A stretch of 64,000 bases of DNA, taken from Lachnospiraceae bacterium (lineage in GTDB: Bacteria > Bacillota > Clostridia > Lachnospirales > Lachnospiraceae). Of this stretch, positions 34,067 through 42,995 are shown one piece after another; position 1 is the stretch's first letter; the number at the start of each line of letters is the position of its first letter. The stretch covers positions 1 through 64,000 of the forward strand of contig SVFH01000012.1 of NCBI GenBank assembly GCA_015056945.1. The letters run 5' to 3'. The notes beneath the pieces are model-generated. The model did no database searches. It worked only from the letters and a program-made list of their open reading frames with translations, and had not been told where the DNA came from. A program made the translations under genes and the position numbers.

Positions 34067-34077
34067 GAGGGATACAG

Positions 34078-36330
34078 ATGAAGAATCCGTTAAATAAAAG
34101 ACTCCTTAGGGAATTGAAACGTGATGTGGCCAAATATATTGTTATTTTTCTTTTCATGATTCTGATGATCGGATTCGTTTCCGGCTTCATGATCTCCGTG
34201 GAAAGCATGCGTGTTTCTTATGTGGAAGGGTTTGAGAAGCTTCACGTGGAGCACGGTAATTTTGAACTTGCACAACCGATTGAGGATGCGTTGATAAAGC
34301 ATCTGGAAGACGAGAATATCACGGTTTTTGAAAATCATTATTTTGAAGAAGAAACCGTGGATTTTGACAGTAAGCTTCGTGTATATCATACACGCGACGG
34401 CATCGACGAAGTCAGTGTCATAGAGGGTGTTATGCCAAAGGCTTCTGATGAGATTGCAATCGACAGAATGTATGCGGACAACAACGGACTTCACGTGGGT
34501 GATACGTTAAGACTCGGGGAACATACCTTACAAATCACCGCGCTTGTGGCGCTGGCAGATTATACTTCCCTCTATGAGAAACCGACTGACATGATGTTTG
34601 ATGCCAAGAAATTCGGCGTTGCCGTTATGACGAATGAAGGTTTTGATGCGATGGAGAGTTCCCATCTGCACTACGTGTATTCCTGGTTATATGACGAAAT
34701 GCCGGCTGATGAAGCGGCTGAGAAAGAACGCGGAGAAGAGGTGCTTAACATTCTGGCGCAGCATGCGCAGGTGACCGGATTCATTCCGCAGTATGCGAAC
34801 CTTGGTATTAAAATGGCAGGAGAGGACCTTGGTAAGGATGGTAAAATTGTAGAGTTCTTCCTCTACATCGTGGTTATGATTATTGCTTTTATTTTTGCAA
34901 TTACAACGTCTAACACCATCCGTCAGGAGTCAGGCGTTATCGGAACCCTGCGCGCGTCCGGATATTCCCGTGCGGAAATCGTGATTCACTACCTGTGTAC
35001 ACCGGTATGTGTTACCCTCGTTTCCGCATTGATTGGAAATATTCTGGGATATACACTTTTTAAGGAAGTGGCAGCCGCCATGTATTACGGAAGCTACAGC
35101 CTTCCGAAAATGGTAACGCTTTGGAATATGGATGCATTTGTGAAAACAACAGTTATTCCCGTAATCTTAATGTTCCTGATTAATTTTGTGATTATTGTAT
35201 CCAAGATGCGCTTCACGCCGCTTCAGTTTATCCGTCGTGATTTAAGCAGCCGCAAGAATAAGAACGGACTTCGTCTTCCGGTTAAATTCCCGGTTATGGG
35301 ACGGTTCCGTCTCAGAATTATTCTGCAGAATCTTCCGAATTACATTACGATGGTGGCAGGTATCTTTTTTGCCAATATCATTCTTTTATTAGGTCTTGCG
35401 CTTCCTGCAATCATATATCACAATCAGGAAACGATTACCGATAATATGCTGGCAGAATACCAGTATCTGCTTAAGGCACCCGTACCCGTGGAAGCCGAAG
35501 GGGCAGAGGCCTTCTATCTGACACAGTTAAAAACACCGGAAGGGAAATTGCCTGCAGAAAGCATTCAGATCTACGGTATCCGAGATGACAGCGCATACGT
35601 TGATATTGAATTCCCCGACGAAGGCGTGTATGTATCCACTGCTTTCTATGAGAAACACGGTTTGGAAACCGGAGCGGAAATTACCTTGAAAGAGGCATAC
35701 GGCGAGGAGGAATATACCTTTGAAGTTGCCGGCGTGTATGATTATCCTGCGATGCTCTGCGTTTTTATGAGCGAAGAGATGTATCAGGATGTTTTTGAAG
35801 CAGAAGACGGTGCGTTTAACGGTTATTTCTCAAGAGAAGCATTGGATGAAATTGACGATACCTACCTTGCGGGTAAAATTACGGAGGATGATTTGACCAA
35901 ACTTGCAAGACAGATGGATGTTTCCTTCGGAAAACTGATTCATCTGATTACACTTCTCGGTGTTGTTATGTTTATGTTGATTATTTTCCTTCTGTCTAAA
36001 CTGATTATCGAGAAGAATGCCAACTGCATCTCTATGTGCAAGATTCTCGGATACAAAGACAGTGAGATTGCAAGCCTTTACATTCTCTCTACGGGACTGG
36101 TGGTTGTGGTATCTTTAATTGCGACGATTCCTATCGTGAACGCGCTGATGGAAACGGTTTGTGTAAACCTTCTTTCGTCATTCCCGGGCTGGCTTCCGTA
36201 TTATGTACCGTTTGATACGTTTATCAAAATGGTCGTTCTCGGTATCGGTTCATACGCCCTGATTATATTCTTCCAGTTTGGCAGCGTGAAAAAAATACCG
36301 CTTGGTATTGCGCTGAAAAATGTAGAGTAG
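34078..36330 (+). CDS. FtsX-like ABC transporter permease
   Basis: A 750-residue permease. A first membrane segment at about 20-38 (YIVIFLFMILMIGFVSGFMI) is followed by an external domain of about 200 residues, three membrane segments (about 265-370), a second external domain (about 470-610) and a final set of membrane segments near the C-terminus. This duplicated FtsX layout is typical of exporters of peptides or lipids, or of mechanotransmitters. GTAGGAGGG precedes ATG 34078. The link to manganese through the leader is unusual; whether the system moves Mn2+ or responds to Mn2+ stress is unknown. Confidence 0.9.
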   Translation: MKNPLNKRLLRELKRDVAKYIVIFLFMILMIGFVSGFMISVESMRVSYVEGFEKLHVEHGNFELAQPIEDALIKHLEDENITVFENHYFEEETVDFDSKLRVYHTRDGIDEVSVIEGVMPKASDEIAIDRMYADNNGLHVGDTLRLGEHTLQITALVALADYTSLYEKPTDMMFDAKKFGVAVMTNEGFDAMESSHLHYVYSWLYDEMPADEAAEKERGEEVLNILAQHAQVTGFIPQYANLGIKMAGEDLGKDGKIVEFFLYIVVMIIAFIFAITTSNTIRQESGVIGTLRASGYSRAEIVIHYLCTPVCVTLVSALIGNILGYTLFKEVAAAMYYGSYSLPKMVTLWNMDAFVKTTVIPVILMFLINFVIIVSKMRFTPLQFIRRDLSSRKNKNGLRLPVKFPVMGRFRLRIILQNLPNYITMVAGIFFANIILLLGLALPAIIYHNQETITDNMLAEYQYLLKAPVPVEAEGAEAFYLTQLKTPEGKLPAESIQIYGIRDDSAYVDIEFPDEGVYVSTAFYEKHGLETGAEITLKEAYGEEEYTFEVAGVYDYPAMLCVFMSEEMYQDVFEAEDGAFNGYFSREALDEIDDTYLAGKITEDDLTKLARQMDVSFGKLIHLITLLGVVMFMLIIFLLSKLIIEKNANCISMCKILGYKDSEIASLYILSTGLVVVVSLIATIPIVNALMETVCVNLLSSFPGWLPYYVPFDTFIKMVVLGIGSYALIIFFQFGSVKKIPLGIALKNVE

Positions 36331-36356
36331 TAATATATAGGATATACAACGATAAA

Positions 36357-36389
36357 GTGCCCGGTGTTTCATTGCCGGGCATTTTATTT
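36357..36389 (+). terminator. Terminator after the ABC exporter
   Basis: GTGCCCGG and CCGGGCAT form the stem, followed by TTTTATTT. Confidence 0.85.
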
Positions 36390-36436
36390 AGGAAAGACTG
36401 TTAATAATTTTACTTTTTATAATGAGGAGAGAGGCT

Positions 36437-36997
36437 ATGAAATGGATGATTGCGTCTGATATACACGGCAGTGCATATTATTGCAGAAAACTGCTGGAAC
36501 GTTTTGAAGCGGAAGGAGCAGAGCGACTTTTACTGCTGGGAGACATTCTTTATCACGGACCGCGTAACGATTTACCACAAGAGTATTCCCCGAAGAAAGT
36601 GATTGCGATGTTGAATCCCCTGAAAGATAAAATTGTCTGTGTGCGCGGAAACTGCGATGCGGAAGTGGACCAGATGGTATTGGAGTTCCCGATTATGGAT
36701 GAGAGAAAAGACCTTTACATGGATACGATTCCTGTGATTGCAGTACACGGTCATCATTTGGAGAATTTGCCGGTGCAGGAGCTTAATAAGGGAACCGTGG
36801 TGATAAGCGGACATACACATATTCCGTGTATCAGGGAGGAGAAGGGGGTTGTATTCCTAAATCCCGGTTCGGTTTCCATTCCGAAAGAAGAGAGTGCACA
36901 TGGGTATATCATTTATGATAACACAACATTCCGTTTTATGGATTTGGAAGGCAGAGAATACATGAAATTTACACAAAAAATACAATTTGTGAAATAA
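36437..36997 (+). CDS. YfcE-type metallophosphoesterase
   Basis: A 186-residue calcineurin-like phosphoesterase. Metal motifs are SDIHG (near residue 7), LLLGDILYHGP, VRGNCD, VHGH and SGHTHIP in order, and the length is that of YfcE. Substrates in vivo are uncertain for the family (phosphodiesters in vitro). GAGGAGAGAG before ATG 36437 decides the start. The stop codon sits in the loop of a 10-bp inverted repeat (36984-37007). Confidence 0.9.
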   Translation: MKWMIASDIHGSAYYCRKLLERFEAEGAERLLLLGDILYHGPRNDLPQEYSPKKVIAMLNPLKDKIVCVRGNCDAEVDQMVLEFPIMDERKDLYMDTIPVIAVHGHHLENLPVQELNKGTVVISGHTHIPCIREEKGVVFLNPGSVSIPKEESAHGYIIYDNTTFRFMDLEGREYMKFTQKIQFVK

Positions 36998-37007
36998 TTC
37001 ACAAATT
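36984..37007 (+). terminator. Inverted repeat over the phosphoesterase stop codon
   Basis: AATTTGTGAA and TTCACAAATT are perfect 10-base arms around ATAA. There is no clean T run, so termination or 3'-end protection are both possible. Confidence 0.45.
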
Positions 37008-37148
37008 ACTCAAATAAAACTTTGTTTCTTTGTAACATTTTAGCATTGCAAACCTTTTTCGTATGTTCTATATTTTTATGTGATAAGAAAGTGGGTGGCT
37101 TATGCCTTTCGCTTTTATATAAATCAATAAGAAAAGAAGGGTTGTAAA

Positions 37149-38489
37149 ATGAGTTTATTTGGTGGTGTGATTTCCGTAAGCGGAATCAGTTTCTTGATGT
37201 TTTCAGTCATGGTAATAGCTGTAGTCGGTTATGCACTTGGCAGAATTACAATCAAGGGAATTAACTTAGGTTCAGCAGGTGTGTTTGTCATTGCATTGTT
37301 GTTCGGAGCATTTTTCGGTGATGCATTAAGTGCTTCTGTTGTGCAGTCTGTAGACGGTCAGGCAGTTGACATCAGTGCGAATGCATTGAAGATGGTTGAG
37401 AATCTTGGATTGATTCTGTTCGTTGCGGCAGTTGGTTTTATTGCCGGCCCCAATTTCTTTAAGAATTTGAAGAAGAACTTCAAATCATACATTTTACTTG
37501 GACTTGTGATTATTTTATCAGGTGGTTTGGCTTGTGCGGCATGCTTCTTTATAGGAAGAGGCATGGAAACTGATATGAGTGAGTTTGTGGCATTGCTTGT
37601 TGGTTTGCTTGCGGGAGCCCTGACTTCTACGCCTGCATTCTCAGCAGCGAAAGCAACTGTTGCGCCTGAATATGAAAGTGCTGTTGTTGTTGGATACGGA
37701 ATTGCATATTTGTTCGGTGTAATCGGTGTTGTATTGTTTGTACAGTTGATTCCGAAGCTTTTGAAGGCAGATATGGACAAAGAAAGAGCATTAATCAGTG
37801 TTGTAGATACCGGTAAAGGTGAAGCAGACAAAGATAAGAAAAAACTCCTCGAGATGGATGGTTTCGGATTCTTTGCATTTGCACTTGCAGCAGTAATCGG
37901 TGTTCTGGTAGGAGCAATCAAGATTCCCCTTTCATCACAGGGATTGAGCGGAACAACATTCTCACTGACCACAACAGGCGGTGTATTGCTGACAACCCTT
38001 GTATTCGGTCACCTTGGTAAAATCGGACCGGTAAGCCTTAAGATTGAAAAGAAAATTCTGGAAGTATTCCGTGAGTTCGGTTTGATGCTGTTCTTAACCG
38101 GTGCAGGTGTTGCCGGTGGTTCTAAATTCGTTGAATATTTCAAACCGGTTTACTTCCTTTACGGAGTAATCATTACAATTCTTCCGATGGTAATCGGTTT
38201 CCTGTTTGCGAAGTATGTTTTGAAACTGAGCCTGTTCAACAATCTCGGTTCCGTATGCGGCGGTATGACAAGTACACCGGCTCTCGGTACTTTGATTAAC
38301 GTAACAAAGACAGATGATGTTGCAAGCGCATATGCTGCTACATATCCCATTGCGTTGATTGCGGTTGTACTTGTGGCACAGCTTCTGATTATTGGCCTGA
38401 CTTCCGTATTTGGCGGCGCGCCGGCAGCAGATGCACAGGCGGCTTGCGCAGATACACTGTTGGCGGTTATTTCCTCGGTTCAGATATAA
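37149..38489 (+). CDS. AspT/YidE/YbjL-family transporter
   Basis: A 446-residue membrane protein made of two similar halves, each with about five segments and a GG/AxTSTPAxxxA signature: GALTSTPAFSAAKAT in the first half and CGGMTSTPALGTLIN in the second. This duplication is typical of the aspartate:alanine exchanger family. The cytoplasmic TrkA-C domains found in many members are missing; only a short charged loop (DTGKGEADKDKKK) separates the halves. The substrate, probably a carboxylate or amino acid, is not known. AAGAAGGG is the ribosome site. Confidence 0.85.
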   Translation: MSLFGGVISVSGISFLMFSVMVIAVVGYALGRITIKGINLGSAGVFVIALLFGAFFGDALSASVVQSVDGQAVDISANALKMVENLGLILFVAAVGFIAGPNFFKNLKKNFKSYILLGLVIILSGGLACAACFFIGRGMETDMSEFVALLVGLLAGALTSTPAFSAAKATVAPEYESAVVVGYGIAYLFGVIGVVLFVQLIPKLLKADMDKERALISVVDTGKGEADKDKKKLLEMDGFGFFAFALAAVIGVLVGAIKIPLSSQGLSGTTFSLTTTGGVLLTTLVFGHLGKIGPVSLKIEKKILEVFREFGLMLFLTGAGVAGGSKFVEYFKPVYFLYGVIITILPMVIGFLFAKYVLKLSLFNNLGSVCGGMTSTPALGTLINVTKTDDVASAYAATYPIALIAVVLVAQLLIIGLTSVFGGAPAADAQAACADTLLAVISSVQI

Positions 38490-38669
38490 GATGAATCCGG
38501 TGAATGAAGACCGGAAAAAAGTTGAATAGAAATATAAATGAAAGAATATTTGTTTTAATTTTGTGAAAATGCAAAATAAAAGCAGATATTCTTTTTATTT
38601 TTGTATGGTAATTTAGATAATTATCCTATATAATGTGAATATATTCAAAATAAAAGGAGGATTTTTAAA

Positions 38670-40193
38670 ATGGAAGGATTGGCATGTATTGCTATCGGAA
38701 TTTTAATAGCCATTATCGCTATTATCATTATTTTTGCAAGCGGTTATGTGAAAGCTCCGCCCGATATGGCATTTATTATTTCCGGTATTAAGAAGAAACC
38801 CAGATTTGCGATTGCGAAAGCAACAATTAAGATTCCGTTCTTCGAAAGATTGGATAAGTTGACACTTAAGTTGATTCCAATTGATGTTAAGACAAGTAAC
38901 GCAGTACCTACAGCAGACTACATCAATATTAATGTAGATGCAACGGTAAACGTTAAAGTTAGTAGCGAGCCTGATAAACTTCAGCTTGCAGCAGAGAACT
39001 TTTTGAACAGACCGACCGAATACATTGCAGGTGTTGCAAGAGAAGTATTGGAAGGTAATGTTCGTGAAATCGTTGGTAAGATGAAGTTGGAAGAAATGGT
39101 TTCCGATCGTCAGAAATTTGCGAATCTTGTAAAAGAAAATGCAGAACCTGACCTTGCAGCGATGGGTCTTGATATCATCAGTTTCAACGTTCAGAACTTT
39201 GTTGACGGTAACGAAGTTATCGAGAACCTCGGTATCGATAACATCGTAAAGATTAAGAAAGCAGCTGCTATTGCAAGAGCTGAAAGTGAAAGAGATATTA
39301 AGGTTGCACAGGCAGCAGCAGACAAAGAGTCCAACGATGCTAAGGTTGCAGCTGAAACAGAAATTGCTAAGAAGCAGAATGAATTGGCAATTAAGAAATC
39401 CGAACTCCAGATGGAAGCAGATACCAAGAAGGCTATGGCTGATGCTGCTTACGACATCCAGCGTGAGGAACAGCGTAAGTCTATCGAAATTTCAACAGCG
39501 AACGCTGATATCGCAAGACAGGAACGTGAAATCGAATTGAAGCAGAAAGAGGTTGCTGTTAAAGAGCAGGCTTTGGAAGCAGAGATTAAGAAACAGGCTG
39601 AAGCTGACAAATATGCAGCTCAGCAGAAGGCAGATGCCGCATTGTACCAGCGTCAGAAAGAAGCGGAAGCGAAGCAGTTCGAAGCACAGCGTGAAGCAGA
39701 AGCTCGTAAGGCACAGGCAGAAGCTGATCGTTTCGCTAAAGAGCAGGAAGCTGCCGGTATCCGTGCAGTCGGTGAAGCGGAAGCGTCTGCAATTGCTGCA
39801 AAAGGTCTTGCAGAAGCGGAAGCAATGGAGAAGAAAGCAGAAGCTTACTCCAAGTACAACAAGGCTGCTGTGGCTGAAATGATGATCAAAGTTCTTCCTG
39901 ATATTGCAGGTAAGGTTGCAGAACCTCTCGGACAGATCGACAAGATTACCATTATTGGTGGCGACGGCGGAAACAATGGCGTAGAGCAGGTTGCAGGCAA
40001 TGTGCCCGTTGTTATGGCTAAGGTGTTTGAAAGCATGAAGCAGGCAACAGGTATTGACATGGCTAACATCATCAACGCTGAATCTTACGATGCTAAGGTT
40101 AACCGCAATGTTAATCTTACAGGATTGGATGATATCAATCTCGTTGTGAAAGAGGCTCCCAAGGCGGATGCACCTTCCACACCGGCAGAATAA
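38670..40193 (+). CDS. Flotillin-like SPFH protein
   Basis: A 507-residue membrane scaffold. An N-terminal hydrophobic segment (residues about 4-25, IAIGILIAIIAIIIIFASG) anchors it, followed by the SPFH domain (about 30-200) and a long Ala/Glu/Lys/Gln-rich coiled coil (about 205-400) with EAEA repeats, then a tail rich in Gly and Pro. Flotillins organise membrane microdomains. AAAGGAGG lies ahead of the ATG. It stands alone between a promoter-like region and a strong terminator. A second SPFH protein with zinc ribbons lies at 62588-63982. Confidence 0.92.
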   Translation: MEGLACIAIGILIAIIAIIIIFASGYVKAPPDMAFIISGIKKKPRFAIAKATIKIPFFERLDKLTLKLIPIDVKTSNAVPTADYININVDATVNVKVSSEPDKLQLAAENFLNRPTEYIAGVAREVLEGNVREIVGKMKLEEMVSDRQKFANLVKENAEPDLAAMGLDIISFNVQNFVDGNEVIENLGIDNIVKIKKAAAIARAESERDIKVAQAAADKESNDAKVAAETEIAKKQNELAIKKSELQMEADTKKAMADAAYDIQREEQRKSIEISTANADIARQEREIELKQKEVAVKEQALEAEIKKQAEADKYAAQQKADAALYQRQKEAEAKQFEAQREAEARKAQAEADRFAKEQEAAGIRAVGEAEASAIAAKGLAEAEAMEKKAEAYSKYNKAAVAEMMIKVLPDIAGKVAEPLGQIDKITIIGGDGGNNGVEQVAGNVPVVMAKVFESMKQATGIDMANIINAESYDAKVNRNVNLTGLDDINLVVKEAPKADAPSTPAE

Positions 40194-40221
40194 GAAGAGT
40201 TGAATAAGTAAAATAAACACT

Positions 40222-40262
40222 AAGAGGAGCAGTGATGAAATGCATCATTGCTCCTCTTTTTA
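40222..40262 (+). terminator. Terminator after the flotillin gene
   Basis: The 16-base arms 40222-40237 and 40243-40258 pair with one wobble and end in five T. Confidence 0.92.
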
Positions 40263-40390
40263 AGAAGAAAGGGTTATGGAGTATAAGTGTATTTCTTTTA
40301 TTTGCAATATATTCATAAAAGAAAACGCTTAATATGTGTTTATAATAAAAGATAAGTGTGTTTTTAGTGTGTTTTTTCTGAGAATTTTTT

Positions 40391-40418
40391 TTGCATTCTT
40401 TCAAAAATATGATAGAAT
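40391..40418 (+). promoter_or_regulatory. Promoter of the copper ATPase gene
   Basis: TTGCAT (40391-40396) and TAGAAT (40413-40418) with a 16-base spacer. I see no obvious CopY or CsoR operator. Confidence 0.55.
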
Positions 40419-40481
40419 ATAGACGGATTCATAACAGAACTGAAGAGCGAAAATGGGGGGATTTCGCGAAACGGAGGAAAA

Positions 40482-42980
40482 ATGGACTTTATAGTAAAAG
40501 GAATGAGTTGTGCTGCATGCAGTGCACGTGTGGAAAAGGCGGTCTCCTCCCTTGATGGAGTTTCGGACGTTACAGTCAGTCTTTTGACAAATTCCATGAA
40601 GGTAGATGGGACGGTTACACCGGATAGTGTAATTGCTGCTGTAGAGAAAGCCGGCTACCAGGCGTTTGTTTCTTCAGGGAAGCGAGCTTCTTCTTACGTG
40701 AATCAAACTGAATCGGAAGCTGTTCTGAAAGATACCGAAACAAAGATGCTGCGGAATCGCTTGATTTCTTCGCTGATTCTGTTAATTCCCCTGATGTATA
40801 TTTCTATGGGGCACGGAATGTTTGGATTTCCGTTACCGGAAGTCCTGGCAGATAATACATTAGCGAATGCAATTACGCAAATGTTGGTTGCAGCCATGGT
40901 TATGGTTATAAATAAGCAGTTTTTCGTGAATGGTGTAAAAGGTCTTTTGCATCGTGCACCTAATATGGACACGCTTGTTTCGCTTGGGTCTTTTGCCGCA
41001 TTCGGATACAGTGTTTTTGTTTTATATCGAATGACGGTGCTGGCTTGGAATGGTGAGCAGGCAGAAGCAGTATTGCTTGGTCATGATTTATACTTTGAAG
41101 CTGCAGCGATGATATTAACATTGATTACGGTCGGTAAAATGTTAGAAGCCCGTTCGAAAGGCCGGACAACAGATGCGATTCGGGGATTGATGCAGTTGGC
41201 CCCGAAAATGGCGTTGGTTCGTAAGGGAGATGAATGGGTAGAGATTCCCGTGGAAGAAGTGCAAATTGGTGACCGATTTGTTGTCTATGCGGGTGATGCT
41301 GTTGCCGTTGACGGTATTGTGGTGCAAGGGCATGCAACTATTGATGAGTCAGCTCTTACGGGAGAAAGCATTCCGGTAGAAAAAAAAGAGGGCGAGACTG
41401 TTTTTCAGGCGACAACAAGTTGTACAGGATATATAGAATGTGAGGCAGTACGTGTCGGGGAAGATACAACACTATCGCAAATCATCATGACTGTAAAAGA
41501 AACTGCGGCAGGGAAAGCACCGATTGCCAAACTGGCGGACCGGGTATCCGGGGTTTTTGTTCCGGTTGTAATGGGCATCGCATTTGTTACCATGATAGTC
41601 TGGCTTTTATGCGGAGAGTCAGCCGGCTTTGCGATTGCAAGAGGTATTTCCGTATTGGTAATCAGTTGTCCGTGCGCACTTGGTTTGGCTACGCCGGTTG
41701 CAATTATGGTCGGAAGCGGTGTCGGAGCCCGAAGCGGAATTCTTTTTAAGAGTGCTGTTTCGCTGGAAGAAACGGGAAGAGTTCGCATTCTTGCATTGGA
41801 TAAGACCGGAACCATAACCCGTGGTGAGCCGCAGGTTACGGATGTTGTTCCTTTTGATGGTGTCAGTGAAGAGAAATTACTTGCGTATGCATATGCGTTG
41901 GAGAGTTGCAGTGAGCATCCGTTAGGAGCAGCCATTGTACAATATGCGTCAGAAAAGAAAATAGAAAAAAAAGACATAACGGAGTTTGAAACGCTTCCCG
42001 GGAACGGAATCAGAGGTGTTTGTGGAGGCATTGCTTTATACGGAGGAAGTCGTTCTTATATTGAATCCCTGATGAAGCAAAAGGATGCATGGAAAGAAAA
42101 AGCAGATGCTTATGCCATGCAAGGAAAAACACCATTATTTTTTGCTGATGATGCCGGTATGCTCGGAATGATTATGGTTGCCGATGTTTTGAAGGATGAC
42201 AGTGTTATGGCAATCAAAGAAGCCAAAGCAAATGGGTATAAAACAATTATGCTCACGGGAGATAACGCCCTGACTGCTGAAGCGATTGCGAAAGAAGCCG
42301 GTATTGATGAAGTAATGGCTGATTTGTTGCCACAGGGGAAAGTTCTGGCAATACGTGATTTGAAGCAAAAAGGCAAGGTCGCAATGGTGGGGGATGGTAT
42401 TAACGATGCGCCTGCATTGACAGAGGCAGATGTAGGTATAGCAATCGGAACCGGAGCTGATATCGCAATTGATGCTGCGGATGTCGTATTGATGAATAAC
42501 AGATTGACCGATGCTGTAAATGCTGTGAATATAGGACATAAAACATTAGCTGTCATCAAAGGAAATCTTTTTTGGGCATTCTTTTATAATTGTATCGGTA
42601 TTCCGATTGCCGCCGGTGTGTTGGCAGAACCGTTCGGAATAACGCTGAATCCGATGCTGGCAGCAGCAGCGATGAGTTTATCAAGTTTTTGTGTGGTTAC
42701 AAATGCGTTGCGTTTGAATTTGATGATAAAAGATAAAAGACAGAGTAAGCCTTACAAGGAGGAAAAAATAATGACAAAAACAATGGAAATTAAAGGAATG
42801 ATGTGTACACACTGTTCAGGCAGAGTGAAGTCTGTGCTTGAAGAATTGGAACAGGTGGCTTCGGCAGAGGTTAGTCATGAAACCGGACTTGCACAGATTA
42901 CTTTGAAAGAAGATATTTCAGATGATGTTTTGAAAGAAACAGTAATCAAACAGGGCTATGAGGTTGTGTCTATCAAGTAA
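40482..42980 (+). CDS. copA: Copper-exporting P1B-type ATPase with C-terminal CopZ domain
   Basis: An 832-residue heavy-metal ATPase. The N-terminal HMA domain has MSCAACSARV (Cys10, Cys13). The membrane CPC ion motif is at 396-398, the phosphorylated Asp440 is in DKTGT, ESCSEHPLG holds the SEHP motif, and MVGDGINDAPAL closes the ATP domain. After the last membrane segment a basic linker leads to a second HMA domain (764-832, MMCTHCSGRV, Cys775 and Cys778). Having an HMA domain at the C-terminus is unusual. An internal ribosome site precedes Met764, so the same gene may also make a free chaperone. It exports Cu+ from the cytoplasm. Confidence 0.94.
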   Translation: MDFIVKGMSCAACSARVEKAVSSLDGVSDVTVSLLTNSMKVDGTVTPDSVIAAVEKAGYQAFVSSGKRASSYVNQTESEAVLKDTETKMLRNRLISSLILLIPLMYISMGHGMFGFPLPEVLADNTLANAITQMLVAAMVMVINKQFFVNGVKGLLHRAPNMDTLVSLGSFAAFGYSVFVLYRMTVLAWNGEQAEAVLLGHDLYFEAAAMILTLITVGKMLEARSKGRTTDAIRGLMQLAPKMALVRKGDEWVEIPVEEVQIGDRFVVYAGDAVAVDGIVVQGHATIDESALTGESIPVEKKEGETVFQATTSCTGYIECEAVRVGEDTTLSQIIMTVKETAAGKAPIAKLADRVSGVFVPVVMGIAFVTMIVWLLCGESAGFAIARGISVLVISCPCALGLATPVAIMVGSGVGARSGILFKSAVSLEETGRVRILALDKTGTITRGEPQVTDVVPFDGVSEEKLLAYAYALESCSEHPLGAAIVQYASEKKIEKKDITEFETLPGNGIRGVCGGIALYGGSRSYIESLMKQKDAWKEKADAYAMQGKTPLFFADDAGMLGMIMVADVLKDDSVMAIKEAKANGYKTIMLTGDNALTAEAIAKEAGIDEVMADLLPQGKVLAIRDLKQKGKVAMVGDGINDAPALTEADVGIAIGTGADIAIDAADVVLMNNRLTDAVNAVNIGHKTLAVIKGNLFWAFFYNCIGIPIAAGVLAEPFGITLNPMLAAAAMSLSSFCVVTNALRLNLMIKDKRQSKPYKEEKIMTKTMEIKGMMCTHCSGRVKSVLEELEQVASAEVSHETGLAQITLKEDISDDVLKETVIKQGYEVVSIK
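42771..42980 (+). CDS. copZ: Possible free CopZ chaperone from an internal in-frame start
   Basis: AAGGAGG at 42756-42762 lies 8 bases before an in-frame ATG at 42771, an ideal ribosome site inside the copA frame. Translation from there would give a 69-residue HMA protein with CTHC, exactly the size of CopZ. There is no stop codon between the ATPase and this domain, so the full ORF encodes a fusion. Either the fusion is read whole, or both forms are made, or an ancestral stop was lost. The signals are seen; the dual product is inference. Confidence 0.55.
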   Translation: MTKTMEIKGMMCTHCSGRVKSVLEELEQVASAEVSHETGLAQITLKEDISDDVLKETVIKQGYEVVSIK

Positions 42981-42995
42981 AAGAAAGGAAATCTT

